Source of the DNA: a bacterium | GTDB taxonomy: Bacteria; Cyanobacteriota; Vampirovibrionia; Obscuribacterales; Obscuribacteraceae | DNA length: 64,000 nucleotides | Direction: 5' to 3' | Assembly (NCBI GenBank): GCA_016124935.1 | Contig: WGMS01000003.1 | Span: forward strand, 124,001 to 188,000 | Shown here: positions 16,767 through 25,772 of the stretch, piece by piece | How the letters are laid out: each line of letters begins with the position of its first letter | Position numbering within the stretch: position 1 is the stretch's first letter | Made by a program: the position numbers and the translations under genes | The notes under the pieces: model-generated | The model's database searches: none | What the model was told of the DNA's origin: nothing | Seen by the model: only the letters and a program-made list of their open reading frames with translations

Positions 16767-17411
16767 ATGCCGAAGAAAGACGAAATAGTTAGATACAGCG
16801 AACGCACCCATCCGGGATATTCTGACCTGGGCGCAGATTCGCCCTTCGTCTACAATGCTATCGCAGTTTTTTGCATGGGTTTCGCTCTTTTAATCTGGAA
16901 CGTCGCGACCTTTGTCGAGTTATCCACCAGAATCCCCCTCTGCCTGGGACTTGTCGGTCTTGGCGCTATTTTTCTGCTGGTGGGCAAGAAGCCGGACAAA
17001 GTGCGCCAGCATAATTCTAGAGCCACAAAAATCGTGAGCGACGTTCAGCCGATCAAAATGAAAATAGCCCGGGTTGAAGTGGAAGAATACAGAATTCACC
17101 AGCCGTCCGCATTGCAAGACCCGATCGCAAAACGCTACAAGATTACCTTTGAAGCTGCGCCAGGAGCGAATGAGACAGAACAGAAAAAAGATCAGACGGC
17201 AGATCAGAAGACACTCCAGATAGCCAAGCCGAACTCCTACGCCATCCTCGATGTAGGTGGTCTGGGCAAAGACTTCAGCGCAGATTTTGTCGGTCGCTAC
17301 GCCTTTGTCTATCGTGACCCCACCAGCGAAGACATCGTCGCCTTCGAAGCGCTAAACACTGTCTACTGGACCCGACCCGACGACAATGACTTTCTGCACA
17401 GCAAGATATAA
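16767..17411 (+). CDS. Two-segment membrane protein, unknown function
   Basis: The 214-residue product has two hydrophobic segments near residues 27-49 and 54-72 (a hairpin), preceded by a short polar N-terminus and followed by a soluble domain of about 140 residues with a Y-A-I-L-D-V-G-G-L and R-Y-A-F-V-Y-R-D pattern, suggesting a beta-barrel-like or OB-like fold. No motif assigns function. It is divergent from the lipoprotein at 15734-16729; the pair may serve one envelope process, but that is inference. Confidence 0.6.
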   Translation: MPKKDEIVRYSERTHPGYSDLGADSPFVYNAIAVFCMGFALLIWNVATFVELSTRIPLCLGLVGLGAIFLLVGKKPDKVRQHNSRATKIVSDVQPIKMKIARVEVEEYRIHQPSALQDPIAKRYKITFEAAPGANETEQKKDQTADQKTLQIAKPNSYAILDVGGLGKDFSADFVGRYAFVYRDPTSEDIVAFEALNTVYWTRPDDNDFLHSKI

Positions 17412-17456
17412 TGCGACGAAAGTTCTAAGATACGCGCAGAAGCGAATCGAGTCTAT

Positions 17457-18449
17457 CTAAGCAGGCTGCAATTCCAAAGACTCCAGATGCTGCGAGATAG
17501 CTTTCAGCTCATCGGCGGTCAGCTTCACATCCTGAGCCCCGAGATTGTCTTTGCACTGGGCGGCGTTTCTTGCACCGACAAGAGCCGCTGTGACTCCGGG
17601 CCGTGCGATAGTCCAGGCAATTACAAGCTGCGCCAGAGTGGAACCATGGGCAGTTGCGATGGGTTTGATCTTATCTAAAAACGCATTGGTTCTCTTGATA
17701 TTTTCAGGAGTAAAATGCACTTGATTGGCACGGTGATCCCCTTCTTTGAATTTGACATCAGGAGAGAACTTGCCGGTTAAAATGCCGCGCTGGAGCGGAC
17801 TGTAGACAATGATACCGATGTTGTTGTCTCGGCAATAAGGGAGGATATCCTTCTCTATGCCACGAACCAGCATGCTGTAGGGCGGCTGATTAGAGGCAAT
17901 TGGAAAGTGCTTGCGACACTCTACAATTTCGTCTTTGGTGAAATTGCTGACACCACCGGCTTTGATTTTACCCTCTTTCACAAGCTGGGCAAGCGCCTCC
18001 ATGGTCTCGTCGATGGGGGTACTGCTATCGCGCCAGTGACACTGGTAGAGATCGATATAGTCGGTTCCCAGTCGCTTCAGGCTGTTCTCGCACTCTAAAA
18101 TGATGCTTTCTTTCCGGGCGTTCTTATAGATACTCTTCTCGCCATTCTCATCCGACCAATCGAAGAAGTGCTCACCATCGGTGCAATCCCAGCGCAGTCC
18201 GAACTTGGTCAGAACCTGTACTTTATCGCGCTTGCCTTTGATGGCTTTGCCGACGATCTCTTCACTACGACCATATCCGTAGACGGCAGCGGTGTCGATG
18301 GTGGTGGCTCCGCCATCGATTGACGCATGGATGGCTTCTATAGCTTCGGACTCTTCAGCGCCGCCCCACATCCAGCCACCAATAGCCCACGCACCAAATG
18401 TGATGCTAGAGACTTTTACTTCGCTGTCACCTAACTGCCTGTATTCCAT
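17457..18449 (-). CDS. Aldo/keto reductase
   Basis: Second aldo/keto reductase of the window (330 aa). Catalytic residues: Asp52, Tyr57 (D-T-A-A-V-Y-G), Lys82 (L-T-K-F-G) and His138 (L-Y-Q-C-H-W). The N-terminal M-E-Y-R-Q-L-G and G-V-S-N-F-T motifs and the late cofactor loop G-V-T-A-A-L-V-G-A-R-N are typical of YajO/Tas-like members that use NADPH. Closer to general stress-type reductases than the gene at 4744. Substrate unknown. Confidence 0.92.
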   Translation of the reverse strand: MEYRQLGDSEVKVSSITFGAWAIGGWMWGGAEESEAIEAIHASIDGGATTIDTAAVYGYGRSEEIVGKAIKGKRDKVQVLTKFGLRWDCTDGEHFFDWSDENGEKSIYKNARKESIILECENSLKRLGTDYIDLYQCHWRDSSTPIDETMEALAQLVKEGKIKAGGVSNFTKDEIVECRKHFPIASNQPPYSMLVRGIEKDILPYCRDNNIGIIVYSPLQRGILTGKFSPDVKFKEGDHRANQVHFTPENIKRTNAFLDKIKPIATAHGSTLAQLVIAWTIARPGVTAALVGARNAAQCKDNLGAQDVKLTADELKAISQHLESLELQPA

Positions 18450-18585
18450 CGGATACCACCTCTATTGTTCTGAGCTTGAATCTAAGATTCTCTCAGTCAG
18501 CCCTAAAATAAATTCGATTTCGATAGGGTAGAAGCTTCGCCCAATAAGATCAAGGCCAACAAAATGATCACATTAACAATGACAA

Positions 18586-19587
18586 TTATTTGACGAACTC
18601 TTTTGTCCAGGCGTCGGCATAATGCTGGAAAGTACCGCCGGAGCGATAAGCTCGCAATGCCCTCAGCGTGCCTTCCGAAGCGTTGATGTCCCCGGTGTTG
18701 ACGCCGAGAACAGCCTTGGCACCCCGCCATATTAAATTGCGCGGGAAAGGCATCTTGTCCGCTTCCGCCCCGTTTTCATGATCTTGAATAGCCTGGCGGG
18801 CATCTTTCTCGTTCATATTAATCAGCCTATTGCCATGATAGCCATCGTCGAGGGTGATGATGGCATGCCAGGGATCGTCCGACCCCTTCCAGGAATCTAT
18901 CATCTCGGGCTTTTCATCGCTGTCGTCGATGGTCACATCATTTTTCTGCAGACCAATGCGCACATCGGACCAGAGCCGGGCTTTCTCAATTTCGGTAAGA
19001 TCCTGCCTGGCTGCCACATCTTTCATCATCTTAGAAAGGTCGGTAAAGCTTACTTTGCCGTCACCGGTGCCGGGCGGGTCGCCTTCATTGTAGGCTTTGA
19101 TTAAATCTCCGGCTTGCTTGGTCAACTGCTCCCGGCGCCATTCTGGAATCCCGCTGAAATCCACCGGCAGTTTATCAATCGGCTTATCCTCAAATCTATG
19201 GGGCGCGCCCTCTTTGTCATAGGCAATCACCGTGTCGTTACCGGTAGCCGACCGCTCCCGGACCAGTTTGCCATCTTTATAGACTTTGTCGCCAGGCTGG
19301 TCGCTTTGTCCTGCCCGGTCGGTCGGATTTGTTCGTTCTGTCCCGATAACCTGAGCAAGCTCGATATTTTTTGCGCCGGCACCGTCATCGACAATTTCCG
19401 GACCACCGGCGACATCGAAGTGCTTCAGCGCATCAGAGCTACCCTGGCGCTCACCGGCAGTGGCTTCTTGCAGCGTACGCCTGAAGTTATCCGGGTCGCC
19501 CCGGACCGAAGCCGCTAGACTGCCTCCCTCGGACTTAGCGTCCTGAGGGGGACTCTTTTCGAGACCCTTGTGTGCGTCGTTTGGCAT
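18586..19587 (-). CDS. Hydrophilic lineage-specific protein, unknown function
   Basis: No signal peptide or membrane segment. Residues 1-110 are acidic and Gly/Ser/Asp-rich (probably disordered). A G-K-V-Y-K-D-G-K-L-V-R-E stretch near residue 105 and D-K-E-G-A-P-H-R-F may be a beta-hairpin repeat. Residues 165-185 carry D-G-K-V-S-F-T-D-L-S-K-M-M, resembling half an EF-hand (Asp, Ser and Asp oxygen ligands in order), so calcium binding is conceivable. The C-terminal 150 residues look helical and globular. Family not identified; length 333. Confidence 0.6.
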   Translation of the reverse strand: MPNDAHKGLEKSPPQDAKSEGGSLAASVRGDPDNFRRTLQEATAGERQGSSDALKHFDVAGGPEIVDDGAGAKNIELAQVIGTERTNPTDRAGQSDQPGDKVYKDGKLVRERSATGNDTVIAYDKEGAPHRFEDKPIDKLPVDFSGIPEWRREQLTKQAGDLIKAYNEGDPPGTGDGKVSFTDLSKMMKDVAARQDLTEIEKARLWSDVRIGLQKNDVTIDDSDEKPEMIDSWKGSDDPWHAIITLDDGYHGNRLINMNEKDARQAIQDHENGAEADKMPFPRNLIWRGAKAVLGVNTGDINASEGTLRALRAYRSGGTFQHYADAWTKEFVK

Positions 19588-19818
19588 GGTGTGGTAAGCA
19601 GTTCAAAAGGTTTCCAGTGGCAAAGATATACGCTGCAGGCAATATTGTCAAGTGCCGCTCAGCTCAGCAAAATTGGCTCAAAAGACCTCTAGAAGCCAGA
19701 ATTTTGCATCATTGGCAATACTATACTCGGTTTCAAAACGGGTAGAATTAGACCACCGGTTTCAGGTTCGGGTAAACGGGAACCGACTATAGAGAACGAG
19801 GCAGAGCTAAAGTACTAA

Positions 19819-20673
19819 ATGAATCGACGCGAAGAAGTGATCAGACTGGTCGAGGACAGCGGATTGTCCTGCGCCGATGAGATTCTAACCACCCTGCGCC
19901 CCTCGCTCAGAATCTATGCCGAGCAGGGTGAGATTGCCGCCATGCCGGTCGGATCTTCGCGCATGGGAGGCATGCCGGACCTTCCCGATGAGATTGCCTG
20001 GCCCTCCTGGCTGCCACCCAAAGCCCGAGACAACCGCCGGAAGGCTCTCGACTTCATCGCCCAGATCAATCTGGAAGAGGTCTGCAATTTCGACCTGGGC
20101 CATAGCCTGCCCGAAGAGGGGATGCTCTATTTCTTCTACGATATCGAGAACTTCACCTGGGGCTACGACCCCAATGACCGGGGCTCGAGCCGAGTGATTT
20201 TCTTCAAAGGACCGATGGAAAAGTTGAAGCGCCGTCTTGCGCCCGGGGTCTCCCAGGACACCCATGCCTGTATGCTGAGCTTCGAACAGGACTGGACGGT
20301 AAAGGACACCTTCGACATCGAAGTGGACGAAATTGACAGCTTCGAGTGCCTGGTAGATGAACTGCAGGGCGATTCAGAGACGGTTCACCGCCTATTTGGA
20401 CAACCCCAGACCATTCAGGACGATATGGAGGTGGAATGCCAGCTCGTCACCAACGGCATCTACTGCGGCACGGCAGAGGGTTATGACTCTGAGGAAGCCA
20501 AAGACTTTATTGAAGGAGCCGACGACTGGCGCCTGCTTCTGCAGGTAGACACCGATGAAGACAATCCGGGTTGGATGTGGGGCGATTGCGGCAGGCTCTA
20601 TTTCTGGATTAAAGAATCTGATCTCGAAAATCTCAATTTCGACAATACCTGGCTTATTTCCCAGTGCTTCTAA
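19819..20673 (+). CDS. DUF1963 / YwqG-like protein
   Basis: Belongs to the YwqG-like DUF1963 family: S-S-R-M-G-G-M-P-D-L-P near residue 47, F-I-A-Q-I-N-L-E-E-V near 78, G-M-L-Y-F-F-Y-D near 100, and the late W-G-D-C-G-R-L-Y-F-W-I-K motif are all family signatures. YwqG is a cytosolic protein; a molecular role is not established to my knowledge. Length (284) is normal. It is monocistronic, ahead of a small convergent membrane protein gene. Confidence 0.82.
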   Translation: MNRREEVIRLVEDSGLSCADEILTTLRPSLRIYAEQGEIAAMPVGSSRMGGMPDLPDEIAWPSWLPPKARDNRRKALDFIAQINLEEVCNFDLGHSLPEEGMLYFFYDIENFTWGYDPNDRGSSRVIFFKGPMEKLKRRLAPGVSQDTHACMLSFEQDWTVKDTFDIEVDEIDSFECLVDELQGDSETVHRLFGQPQTIQDDMEVECQLVTNGIYCGTAEGYDSEEAKDFIEGADDWRLLLQVDTDEDNPGWMWGDCGRLYFWIKESDLENLNFDNTWLISQCF

Positions 20674-20704
20674 CCGAAATCAATCGACAGGCTGAGCTGC
20701 TCGG

Positions 20705-20965
20705 TCAGTCAGTCGAGTCGGGTCCGGCTCTCTTTTTGCGAGCGAACCAGGCTTGCAGATCGTTCTCATCCGCCTCTATGAGATAACTCTTGTAGCTTGA
20801 GCGCAGATCTTCTTTAACAGCTTTGAACTCCTGAAGAAAATCTTCCAAAGTCTCCGGATCCGACAGTATCTGCCAGTCTAGTTTTTCCGCTATGTAACAT
20901 CGCTCGTCTGCAACAAAGGTAGCTGATTTTTTGCCGACATAAAGCCAGCCGCAGATGACGACCAT
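20705..20965 (-). CDS. Small single-pass protein, unknown function
   Basis: An 86-residue protein with a short hydrophobic N-terminus (V-V-I-C-G-W-L-Y-V) and a charged helical remainder including F-L-Q-E-F-K-A-V-K-E-D-L-R-S-S. In the DNA, hydrophobic codons (W-N-Y-I-T-G-A-L-A) continue in frame upstream to a stop, so the real start may be a non-ATG codon slightly upstream, giving a full membrane segment. Family not recognised; could be a bitopic membrane-anchored peptide. Confidence 0.45.
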   Translation of the reverse strand: MVVICGWLYVGKKSATFVADERCYIAEKLDWQILSDPETLEDFLQEFKAVKEDLRSSYKSYLIEADENDLQAWFARKKRAGPDSTD

Positions 20966-20989
20966 TGCCAGGGCTCCAGTTATATAATT

Positions 20990-21141
20990 CCATTGTTAGA
21001 CGTTATAAGTGAATCTGTCAATGTCCACAAAAGACATATCCACCGCTTATGATACTATTTTCAATACCATTAATCACCCCCGGGTACGGTCGAAACCGAC
21101 CTCCAGCACAACAAGCAAGAAGGAGGGACTAGTCCCTTTTT
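20990..21141 (+). ncRNA. Candidate small RNA in a gene-free gap
   Basis: The 312-bp gap 20966-21277 holds no supported coding sequence. It has a TATAAT at 20983-20988 (without a good -35), a small hairpin GGTCG-AAAC-CGACC at 21088-21101, and the perfect palindrome AGGGACTAGTCCCT at 21124-21137 followed directly by TTTT (21138-21141), which resembles a short intrinsic terminator (5-bp stem, 4-nt loop). No annotated plus-strand gene ends nearby, so a short transcript is possible. Weak evidence. Confidence 0.2.
21124..21141 (+). terminator. Palindrome with T-run, possible terminator
   Basis: AGGGACTAGTCCCT followed by TTTT. It stands alone in the gap between two minus-strand genes, so as a plus-strand terminator it would end an unannotated transcript; alternatively it is a protein-binding palindrome. 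Confidence 0.35.
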
Positions 21142-21277
21142 ATCCCTGGCCGGACCACCATATGCAGTGATCAAACTGTTTTTCACAGCAACCACGAAAG
21201 GTACGGTCATCACCCAGAAGTCTCATGTCTTCGAAGAAGTTTCAAAAACTGATAGACATCAATAAACCGCAAGCACC

Positions 21278-22411
21278 TTATCCGGCAGGAAAGACGAAGT
21301 GAAGACGCAGGGTTTTATCCAGAGCCGAATGCGCCAGATTGCGGGCATCCTTTTCTGATTTACCGAGACTCTCTCGATAATGCCGCGCAAGCTGGGCTTC
21401 CGCCAGAGGGTACAACTTCAGCAACTCCTGATACTGGCTTTTGTATGCGGCCGCGCCGGAGGACCATTTTTTCAAACCGGCGTCCACCTGGGCTCTTGTG
21501 TTATGAGGAACCTCCATTGCCCAGGGACGATAAACGAGATTGCCCCAGGCATGGGCGGCGGTGACTCGCACCCTCGAGGTAGCGCCATAGGTCCCTTCGT
21601 CTTCTGCCGGTACGCCGATGATTTTATCCAACAAGAAATATAGCTTCTTGAGACTGCCGTCCGGAATCAAGGTAGCGACTTTCTCGGCAGGGGGTCGAAA
21701 CTTGACCACCGCCACCTTTTTGATGGCACCATTGGCGGTGACAGAATAAACCGCCCAATCAGAAAGTACCACCACTGGATGACCAAGCTCTATAGCGTCG
21801 ATGCCGGAGGCGTCTTTACCTCCGACCAGCCAGGGACAGTTCCAGTCGCCACTGGTCACCAGCTTGCAGTCCGAAGGCAAATTCTTGCCGTCGCTTATAT
21901 CAAGCGAAGCAAGTGTTCCAATTAGTTTATTCACGTCAGCTTTTGCGTCGACAGATAGCAAGTCATGCATGTCTCCTTGCCAGCTCTGCTGATACTTCTT
22001 CAGCAGCAAACGTCTGCCATGGTAGTCCTTTATGGAATAAAAGAAACGATAGGTATCAGAGTCGTTGGCACCGCCTGTCTTAATCGCAGCCTTGTCGAAG
22101 CCGACATCGTTGTCCCCTTTGCCATAGAGCACAAGATTGGCCTCGGCTTTGCGGCAGACAGAACCGGCATCATACAGATGGGGGCTGTCCGAAGCATAAG
22201 CCGCCCGGGCGATATTCAAAATGGCCTTACTGCCGGGAAGGGCCTGGGCTCCGCCGGCCGTATCAACTTTCTCTATAGACGGATACTGCTTAGAAGCAGC
22301 TGTCTTTGCACAGACCGGCACCGGAGAGAAAAGGGGAGACATTAATGCCAGGGTCGCCAGAGCCAGCGGTACAAAGCAAGGACGGGCGGGCGCAAATGAT
22401 TTCATGGTCAA
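21278..22411 (-). CDS. Secreted protein of unknown function
   Basis: Sec-type signal peptide: charged N-terminus, hydrophobic core F-V-P-L-A-L-A-T-L-A-L-M, and a V-C-A-K cleavage region near residue 35. The mature protein of about 340 residues is soluble, with a beta-rich middle (V-V-V-L-S-D-W-A-V-Y-S-V-T-A-N-G) and a helical C-terminus. Three Cys occur in the mature part. No family or active-site motif recognised. The 288 bp upstream (22412-22699) contain no further supported gene. Confidence 0.65.
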   Translation of the reverse strand: MTMKSFAPARPCFVPLALATLALMSPLFSPVPVCAKTAASKQYPSIEKVDTAGGAQALPGSKAILNIARAAYASDSPHLYDAGSVCRKAEANLVLYGKGDNDVGFDKAAIKTGGANDSDTYRFFYSIKDYHGRRLLLKKYQQSWQGDMHDLLSVDAKADVNKLIGTLASLDISDGKNLPSDCKLVTSGDWNCPWLVGGKDASGIDAIELGHPVVVLSDWAVYSVTANGAIKKVAVVKFRPPAEKVATLIPDGSLKKLYFLLDKIIGVPAEDEGTYGATSRVRVTAAHAWGNLVYRPWAMEVPHNTRAQVDAGLKKWSSGAAAYKSQYQELLKLYPLAEAQLARHYRESLGKSEKDARNLAHSALDKTLRLHFVFPAG

Positions 22412-22699
22412 TAGTCCTCTTCTGGTTGGTTCGGGCGGATGGGACGGGCTTAGGTTATCAGATCAGGGCGGAACAAAGGACGCCACGGCGGATATCTGAC
22501 ACCTGAATCCGCCAAACAGATCCGGCAAATCACCCCTCTTTACAAGCCGGGGGTTTCGATGTAATATTTAGGCTTGCTTCTCACTTACTAACAACAGCAC
22601 AAAATTTAGCACCGCCGAAGTTAAACTCCAGGCTAACTTCCGGCTAACGCCTGGTTAAGTGTCTTTCTTTCTTACTGCCTTTTTAAAGGTATAGCTTCT

Positions 22700-23776
22700 A
22701 TGTTGCATCCCCAGGAATCCCACAGACAGCAAGACCGCTCCGCAGCCAGCGAAACGTCCCCGGAAGCCGAGAGATTGAACTCAAATATCTGGGGAGACAG
22801 TGACGCTTTCGAGGCGCTGGGACCAGGCAATAATCCCATAGAAAATACTCTCGATCTGCCCCCGCTAGATCTAGATTTCATCGACAATGCTGATAAAAGA
22901 AACAGAGTTCCTGCCTGGCACGGCAAAGGGAATCTGCCTTTCACCCCCGGTGAAACCACAAAACATTCCATAGAGACTGATGGCGAGAGGCGGACTTTTC
23001 TATTGCATGTCCCGGAATCTTACGACCCCAACAAACCGACCCATCTAATAATGGCTTTTCACGGCATAACATCCACCGGAGCCGAGATGGAAGAACGGAC
23101 AGGTTTCAGCAAGCGGTCTGAAAGCGACAATTTTATAGTGGCATATCTGGAAGGCGATCCCGATGGCAGACATTCCTGGAACAACGGTCAACTTGCCTTC
23201 AGCGGTCTCGACGACGTCAAATTTACCAGGGAGACTCTCTCTAAAATTTCCGAGAATCTCCATATCGACAAAGAACATGTTTATGCCGTGGGCTTCTCCC
23301 AGGGCGAGAGCATGGTGCACCGCCTGGCCAATGAACCGGAGCTGAAGAATACATTCAAGGCTATTGGAGTGGTAGGCGGCTGGATGACCGGCAGGGAAAA
23401 GATTCAGAGCGACCCTGATAATCCCGATTCTGACGACCTGTCGGTCATTTCGATAAAGTCCGGCGCCGACCCGACATCGCCCTATGACGGCAAGTTCCAC
23501 TGGGGCTTCGCCAATATGAAACCCGAAAGCTATGAAGAGGATTTCTACCGCCGCAGAAACGAAGTCACTGAACCGGCTAAAGAAAGCACTTTCCACAACG
23601 ATGAAGGCAAGCTTATTCGCTCTCAGTATCTGTCGGAGGATCCAGGTAGCGGCAAAAAGGTAATGCGCGTGCGCCTCGAAGACGAGGATCACATCTGGCC
23701 AGGCACACCGGAGACGGTGCATAAAGAGAACGATGCCACCGAAATGATTCTGAAATTCTTCCGCAGTCTCGATTGA
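22700..23776 (+). CDS. PHB-depolymerase/feruloyl-esterase-like alpha/beta hydrolase
   Basis: Alpha/beta-hydrolase of the LpqC/PHB-depolymerase esterase type. R-T-F-L-L-H-V-P-E-S-Y at about 98-108, H-L-I-M-A-F-H-G (oxyanion strand) at 115-122, nucleophile elbow G-F-S200-Q-G, and D-H-I-W-P-G with the catalytic His near residue 325 are seen. The family usually has a signal peptide; here the first 80 residues are instead a polar, Glu/Ser/Asn-rich, leaderless segment. A cytosolic ester hydrolase or one exported by another route is possible. Substrate unknown. Confidence 0.8.
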   Translation: MLHPQESHRQQDRSAASETSPEAERLNSNIWGDSDAFEALGPGNNPIENTLDLPPLDLDFIDNADKRNRVPAWHGKGNLPFTPGETTKHSIETDGERRTFLLHVPESYDPNKPTHLIMAFHGITSTGAEMEERTGFSKRSESDNFIVAYLEGDPDGRHSWNNGQLAFSGLDDVKFTRETLSKISENLHIDKEHVYAVGFSQGESMVHRLANEPELKNTFKAIGVVGGWMTGREKIQSDPDNPDSDDLSVISIKSGADPTSPYDGKFHWGFANMKPESYEEDFYRRRNEVTEPAKESTFHNDEGKLIRSQYLSEDPGSGKKVMRVRLEDEDHIWPGTPETVHKENDATEMILKFFRSLD

Positions 23777-23811
23777 CAGTTTTGAAGATCTTTAAAATTT
23801 TGCAAAAGGCC

Positions 23812-23839
23812 TTTTCAAAATCGAAGGTCTGCATATAAT
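23812..23839 (+). promoter_or_regulatory. Promoter of the second LRV gene
   Basis: TTTTCA (23812-23817) and exact TATAAT (23834-23839) with a 16-bp spacer, 50 bp before the ATG at 23890. The gene start is preceded by a strong G-G-G-A-G-G-T-G-G Shine-Dalgarno. Confidence 0.5.
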
Positions 23840-23889
23840 CTGAAAATAGAATCGTTTTTATAAAATTGTATCCATGGGAGGTGGCTTCT

Positions 23890-24372
23890 ATGCCTACAGT
23901 TTGCGTAAACTCGAACGCCATATCAGACTATGTAAGAGCCGGCTCGAGCACCACCAGCGAAAAGGATCTGTGTGTGCTGGGCATGAGCGAGTGCGCCCGA
24001 ATAAGAATGCGGGTGGCGGAGAATCCCAACACACCAAAAGAGATGCTCCGGGAGCTCGCCATGGACGAATGCGCCGATGTTCGCATTGCCGTTGCGACCA
24101 ATCCGTTTACACCGGCAGTGGTGCTGGACAGATTGTCTAAAGACGAGGACGTTTTTGTGCGTATCGGCATCGCCCAGGAGGTGTCCACTCCGGAATATTT
24201 GCTAAAAGCGCTATGCTTCGACGAGAATCCCTATGTGGCAGCCGAAGCCGAAAAGACCCTGACTATTCTCGGTCAACGTTTCGGACCGCTGCGAGGACTG
24301 CCGTCCAGAGAACCGACCCGTTTCGAAAACAACAGATCCGAAACGACAAATCCGGATCGCCTGGCCAGCTAG
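23890..24372 (+). CDS. LRV-repeat protein
   Basis: About 160 residues, most of it three to four repeats of roughly 24 residues: A-R-I-R-M-R-V-A-E-N-P-N-T-P-K-E-M-L, A-D-V-R-I-A-V-A-T-N-P-F-T-P, V-F-V-R-I-G-I-A-Q-E-V-S-T-P, then E-N-P-Y-V-A-A-E-A-E-K-T. This is the variant leucine-rich repeat (V-R-x-x-V-A-x-N-P-x-T-P), which in other proteins forms a right-handed helical superhelix. Closely related in repeat pattern and C-terminus to 6768-7463. The ATG at 23890 is preferred because G-G-G-A-G-G precedes it; an upstream in-frame TTG at 23866 lacks one. The tail is basic and polar. Confidence 0.8.
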   Translation: MPTVCVNSNAISDYVRAGSSTTSEKDLCVLGMSECARIRMRVAENPNTPKEMLRELAMDECADVRIAVATNPFTPAVVLDRLSKDEDVFVRIGIAQEVSTPEYLLKALCFDENPYVAAEAEKTLTILGQRFGPLRGLPSREPTRFENNRSETTNPDRLAS

Positions 24373-24451
24373 GACTTAATTTCCTATTCAGGCTATGGAC
24401 AAAATGCCTTGTGCCGGGGGATTCGAGACTGGCAAATCCGGTAAATCTGCC

Positions 24452-24485
24452 GAGCCGCACTGTGCACTAACAGTGGTGCGGCTCG
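24452..24485 (+). terminator. Hairpin after LRV gene
   Basis: Imperfect inverted repeat GAGCCGCACTG / CAGTGGTGCGGCTC (2-nt bulge, loop TGCACTAA) about 80 bp beyond the LRV stop. It lacks a T-run, so it could be a weak terminator, an mRNA-stabilising hairpin, or a binding site. Confidence 0.35.
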
Positions 24486-24544
24486 CCCCATCGTTGCGTT
24501 CTCAATGGAACAGAAAGTCGATCGCAAATCCAGCCGGAAGCGGC

Positions 24545-25129
24545 TCAGCGAACAATTCGAAAAGGCCAGAGCAATCCTCTGGTTCTTTTTCCAATCAGGC
24601 TCCGCGCTTCCATCACCGCCAGATAACTGCCCGGGGCCAATCTGTCTGGCGGAGTCAAACGAACATCGGCGAATTTTAAATCGTGCGGAACAAAAAAACC
24701 GCTCCGCTCATACAAACAGGCACCACCTATTCTGTCTAGTTCAAGAGCCGGTATGTCTTCGCACTTAGTGATGCGAAACAGCCGTCGCGTCGACTCACCC
24801 TTAGCTTGATTCAGCAGGTCTGCTCTCTCAAAAATACGAAACCGATAAAAGAGATACGAGGAGGTAAAGAAACAGAATGTTGGCTTTTCGTCTTTTGCAA
24901 TTTCATAGGAATAGCCGTCCGCGTGCAAATAGTCGGAATCACCATGAATAGATGAAAAGGCGAAATTAAAAGGATAAAGCGAGGCACGAAAAACAGGAAA
25001 GCCCGTCGCCAACACAAATCCGGCACCCAGAAGAAGTACCGAGAAAAGCACGAGCACAGGCTGTTTCCAGCCACGCAAGAGCTGTTTGCAATAGGACAGC
25101 ATAAAGTTGTCGCTATCGCCTGCGCTCAC
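24545..25129 (-). CDS. Single-pass membrane protein at the end of the rhamnose operon
   Basis: A 194-residue protein with one strong hydrophobic segment near residues 24-45 (V-L-V-L-F-S-V-L-L-L-G-A-G-F-V-L-A) and a C-terminal extracytoplasmic domain of about 145 residues with Cys at E-D-I-P and A-C-L-Y. It lies 12 bp downstream of rmlC on the same strand, so it may be co-transcribed with the rml genes; the functional link is untested. Family not recognised. Confidence 0.55.
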   Translation of the reverse strand: MSAGDSDNFMLSYCKQLLRGWKQPVLVLFSVLLLGAGFVLATGFPVFRASLYPFNFAFSSIHGDSDYLHADGYSYEIAKDEKPTFCFFTSSYLFYRFRIFERADLLNQAKGESTRRLFRITKCEDIPALELDRIGGACLYERSGFFVPHDLKFADVRLTPPDRLAPGSYLAVMEARSLIGKRTRGLLWPFRIVR

Positions 25130-25141
25130 TTACTGCTCACA

Positions 25142-25708
25142 CTAGCCTTTTTTGATTTCCCAGAAGTCTTCGCCGAGGGTATCCCAGGGCAATCTCTGCT
25201 CATCGGGTTGATTCGGGTCGAAACACTGATTGACGAAATAGATCATCGAAGCCGGCTTCTGCCATAGGTTAGCGAGACCATGGGCAACACCCCGGGGAAT
25301 GTAGAGAAGCTGGGCACGACCGGCTCCGAGCACGAAGCGCATGGTCTTGTTATAGGTGGGCGAATCTTTTCTGGCATCGAAGAGCCCGACCAGAACTCGG
25401 TCATGGGGCATGATGAACCAGCAGTCCTCTTGATTGTAGTGCAGATGGAAGGCTTTTATAGTGCCCGGCAGCATCTGAGAAAAGGTCGATTGCTTCACCT
25501 TGAAATCCGGCAGAATCTGAAGATTGCCGTTATCGTCGAGACGGACGATTTCGGTAAGACAGCCGCCGTCTTCTACGAAAAGATTGAGGTTGATGATCTG
25601 GACACCTTCGATAACAGGCTTCTTCGAATAATCCTGTACCGAAAGATCCTTGGAAAAGTCGTTGCCGATAGACTCTTTGGAAAGCGGTTTAAGACTGACC
25701 ATACTCAA
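25142..25708 (-). CDS. rmlC: dTDP-4-dehydrorhamnose 3,5-epimerase
   Basis: Third step of dTDP-L-rhamnose synthesis (double epimerisation of dTDP-4-keto-6-deoxyglucose). Cupin-fold enzyme of the RmlC family: G-T-I-K-A-F-H-L-H carries the catalytic His region, L-L-Y-I-P-R-G-V-A-H-G the second motif, and L-P-W-D-T-L-G the C-terminal family signature. The A-F-H-L-H variant instead of the classical G-L-H-x-Q marks the subfamily of divergent RmlC proteins. It lies 64 bp downstream of rmlD. Product is cytosolic. Confidence 0.85.
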   Translation of the reverse strand: MSMVSLKPLSKESIGNDFSKDLSVQDYSKKPVIEGVQIINLNLFVEDGGCLTEIVRLDDNGNLQILPDFKVKQSTFSQMLPGTIKAFHLHYNQEDCWFIMPHDRVLVGLFDARKDSPTYNKTMRFVLGAGRAQLLYIPRGVAHGLANLWQKPASMIYFVNQCFDPNQPDEQRLPWDTLGEDFWEIKKG

Positions 25709-25772
25709 AATTACACCCTGATCCCGATTCTAACCTACAGTAAGTGCATAGGATATCAGATTTTCGTGAATT

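Noticed and set aside
24395..24679. Plus-strand frames after the second LRV gene
   Set aside because: Low-complexity, overlap the hairpin and the 24545 gene in antisense.
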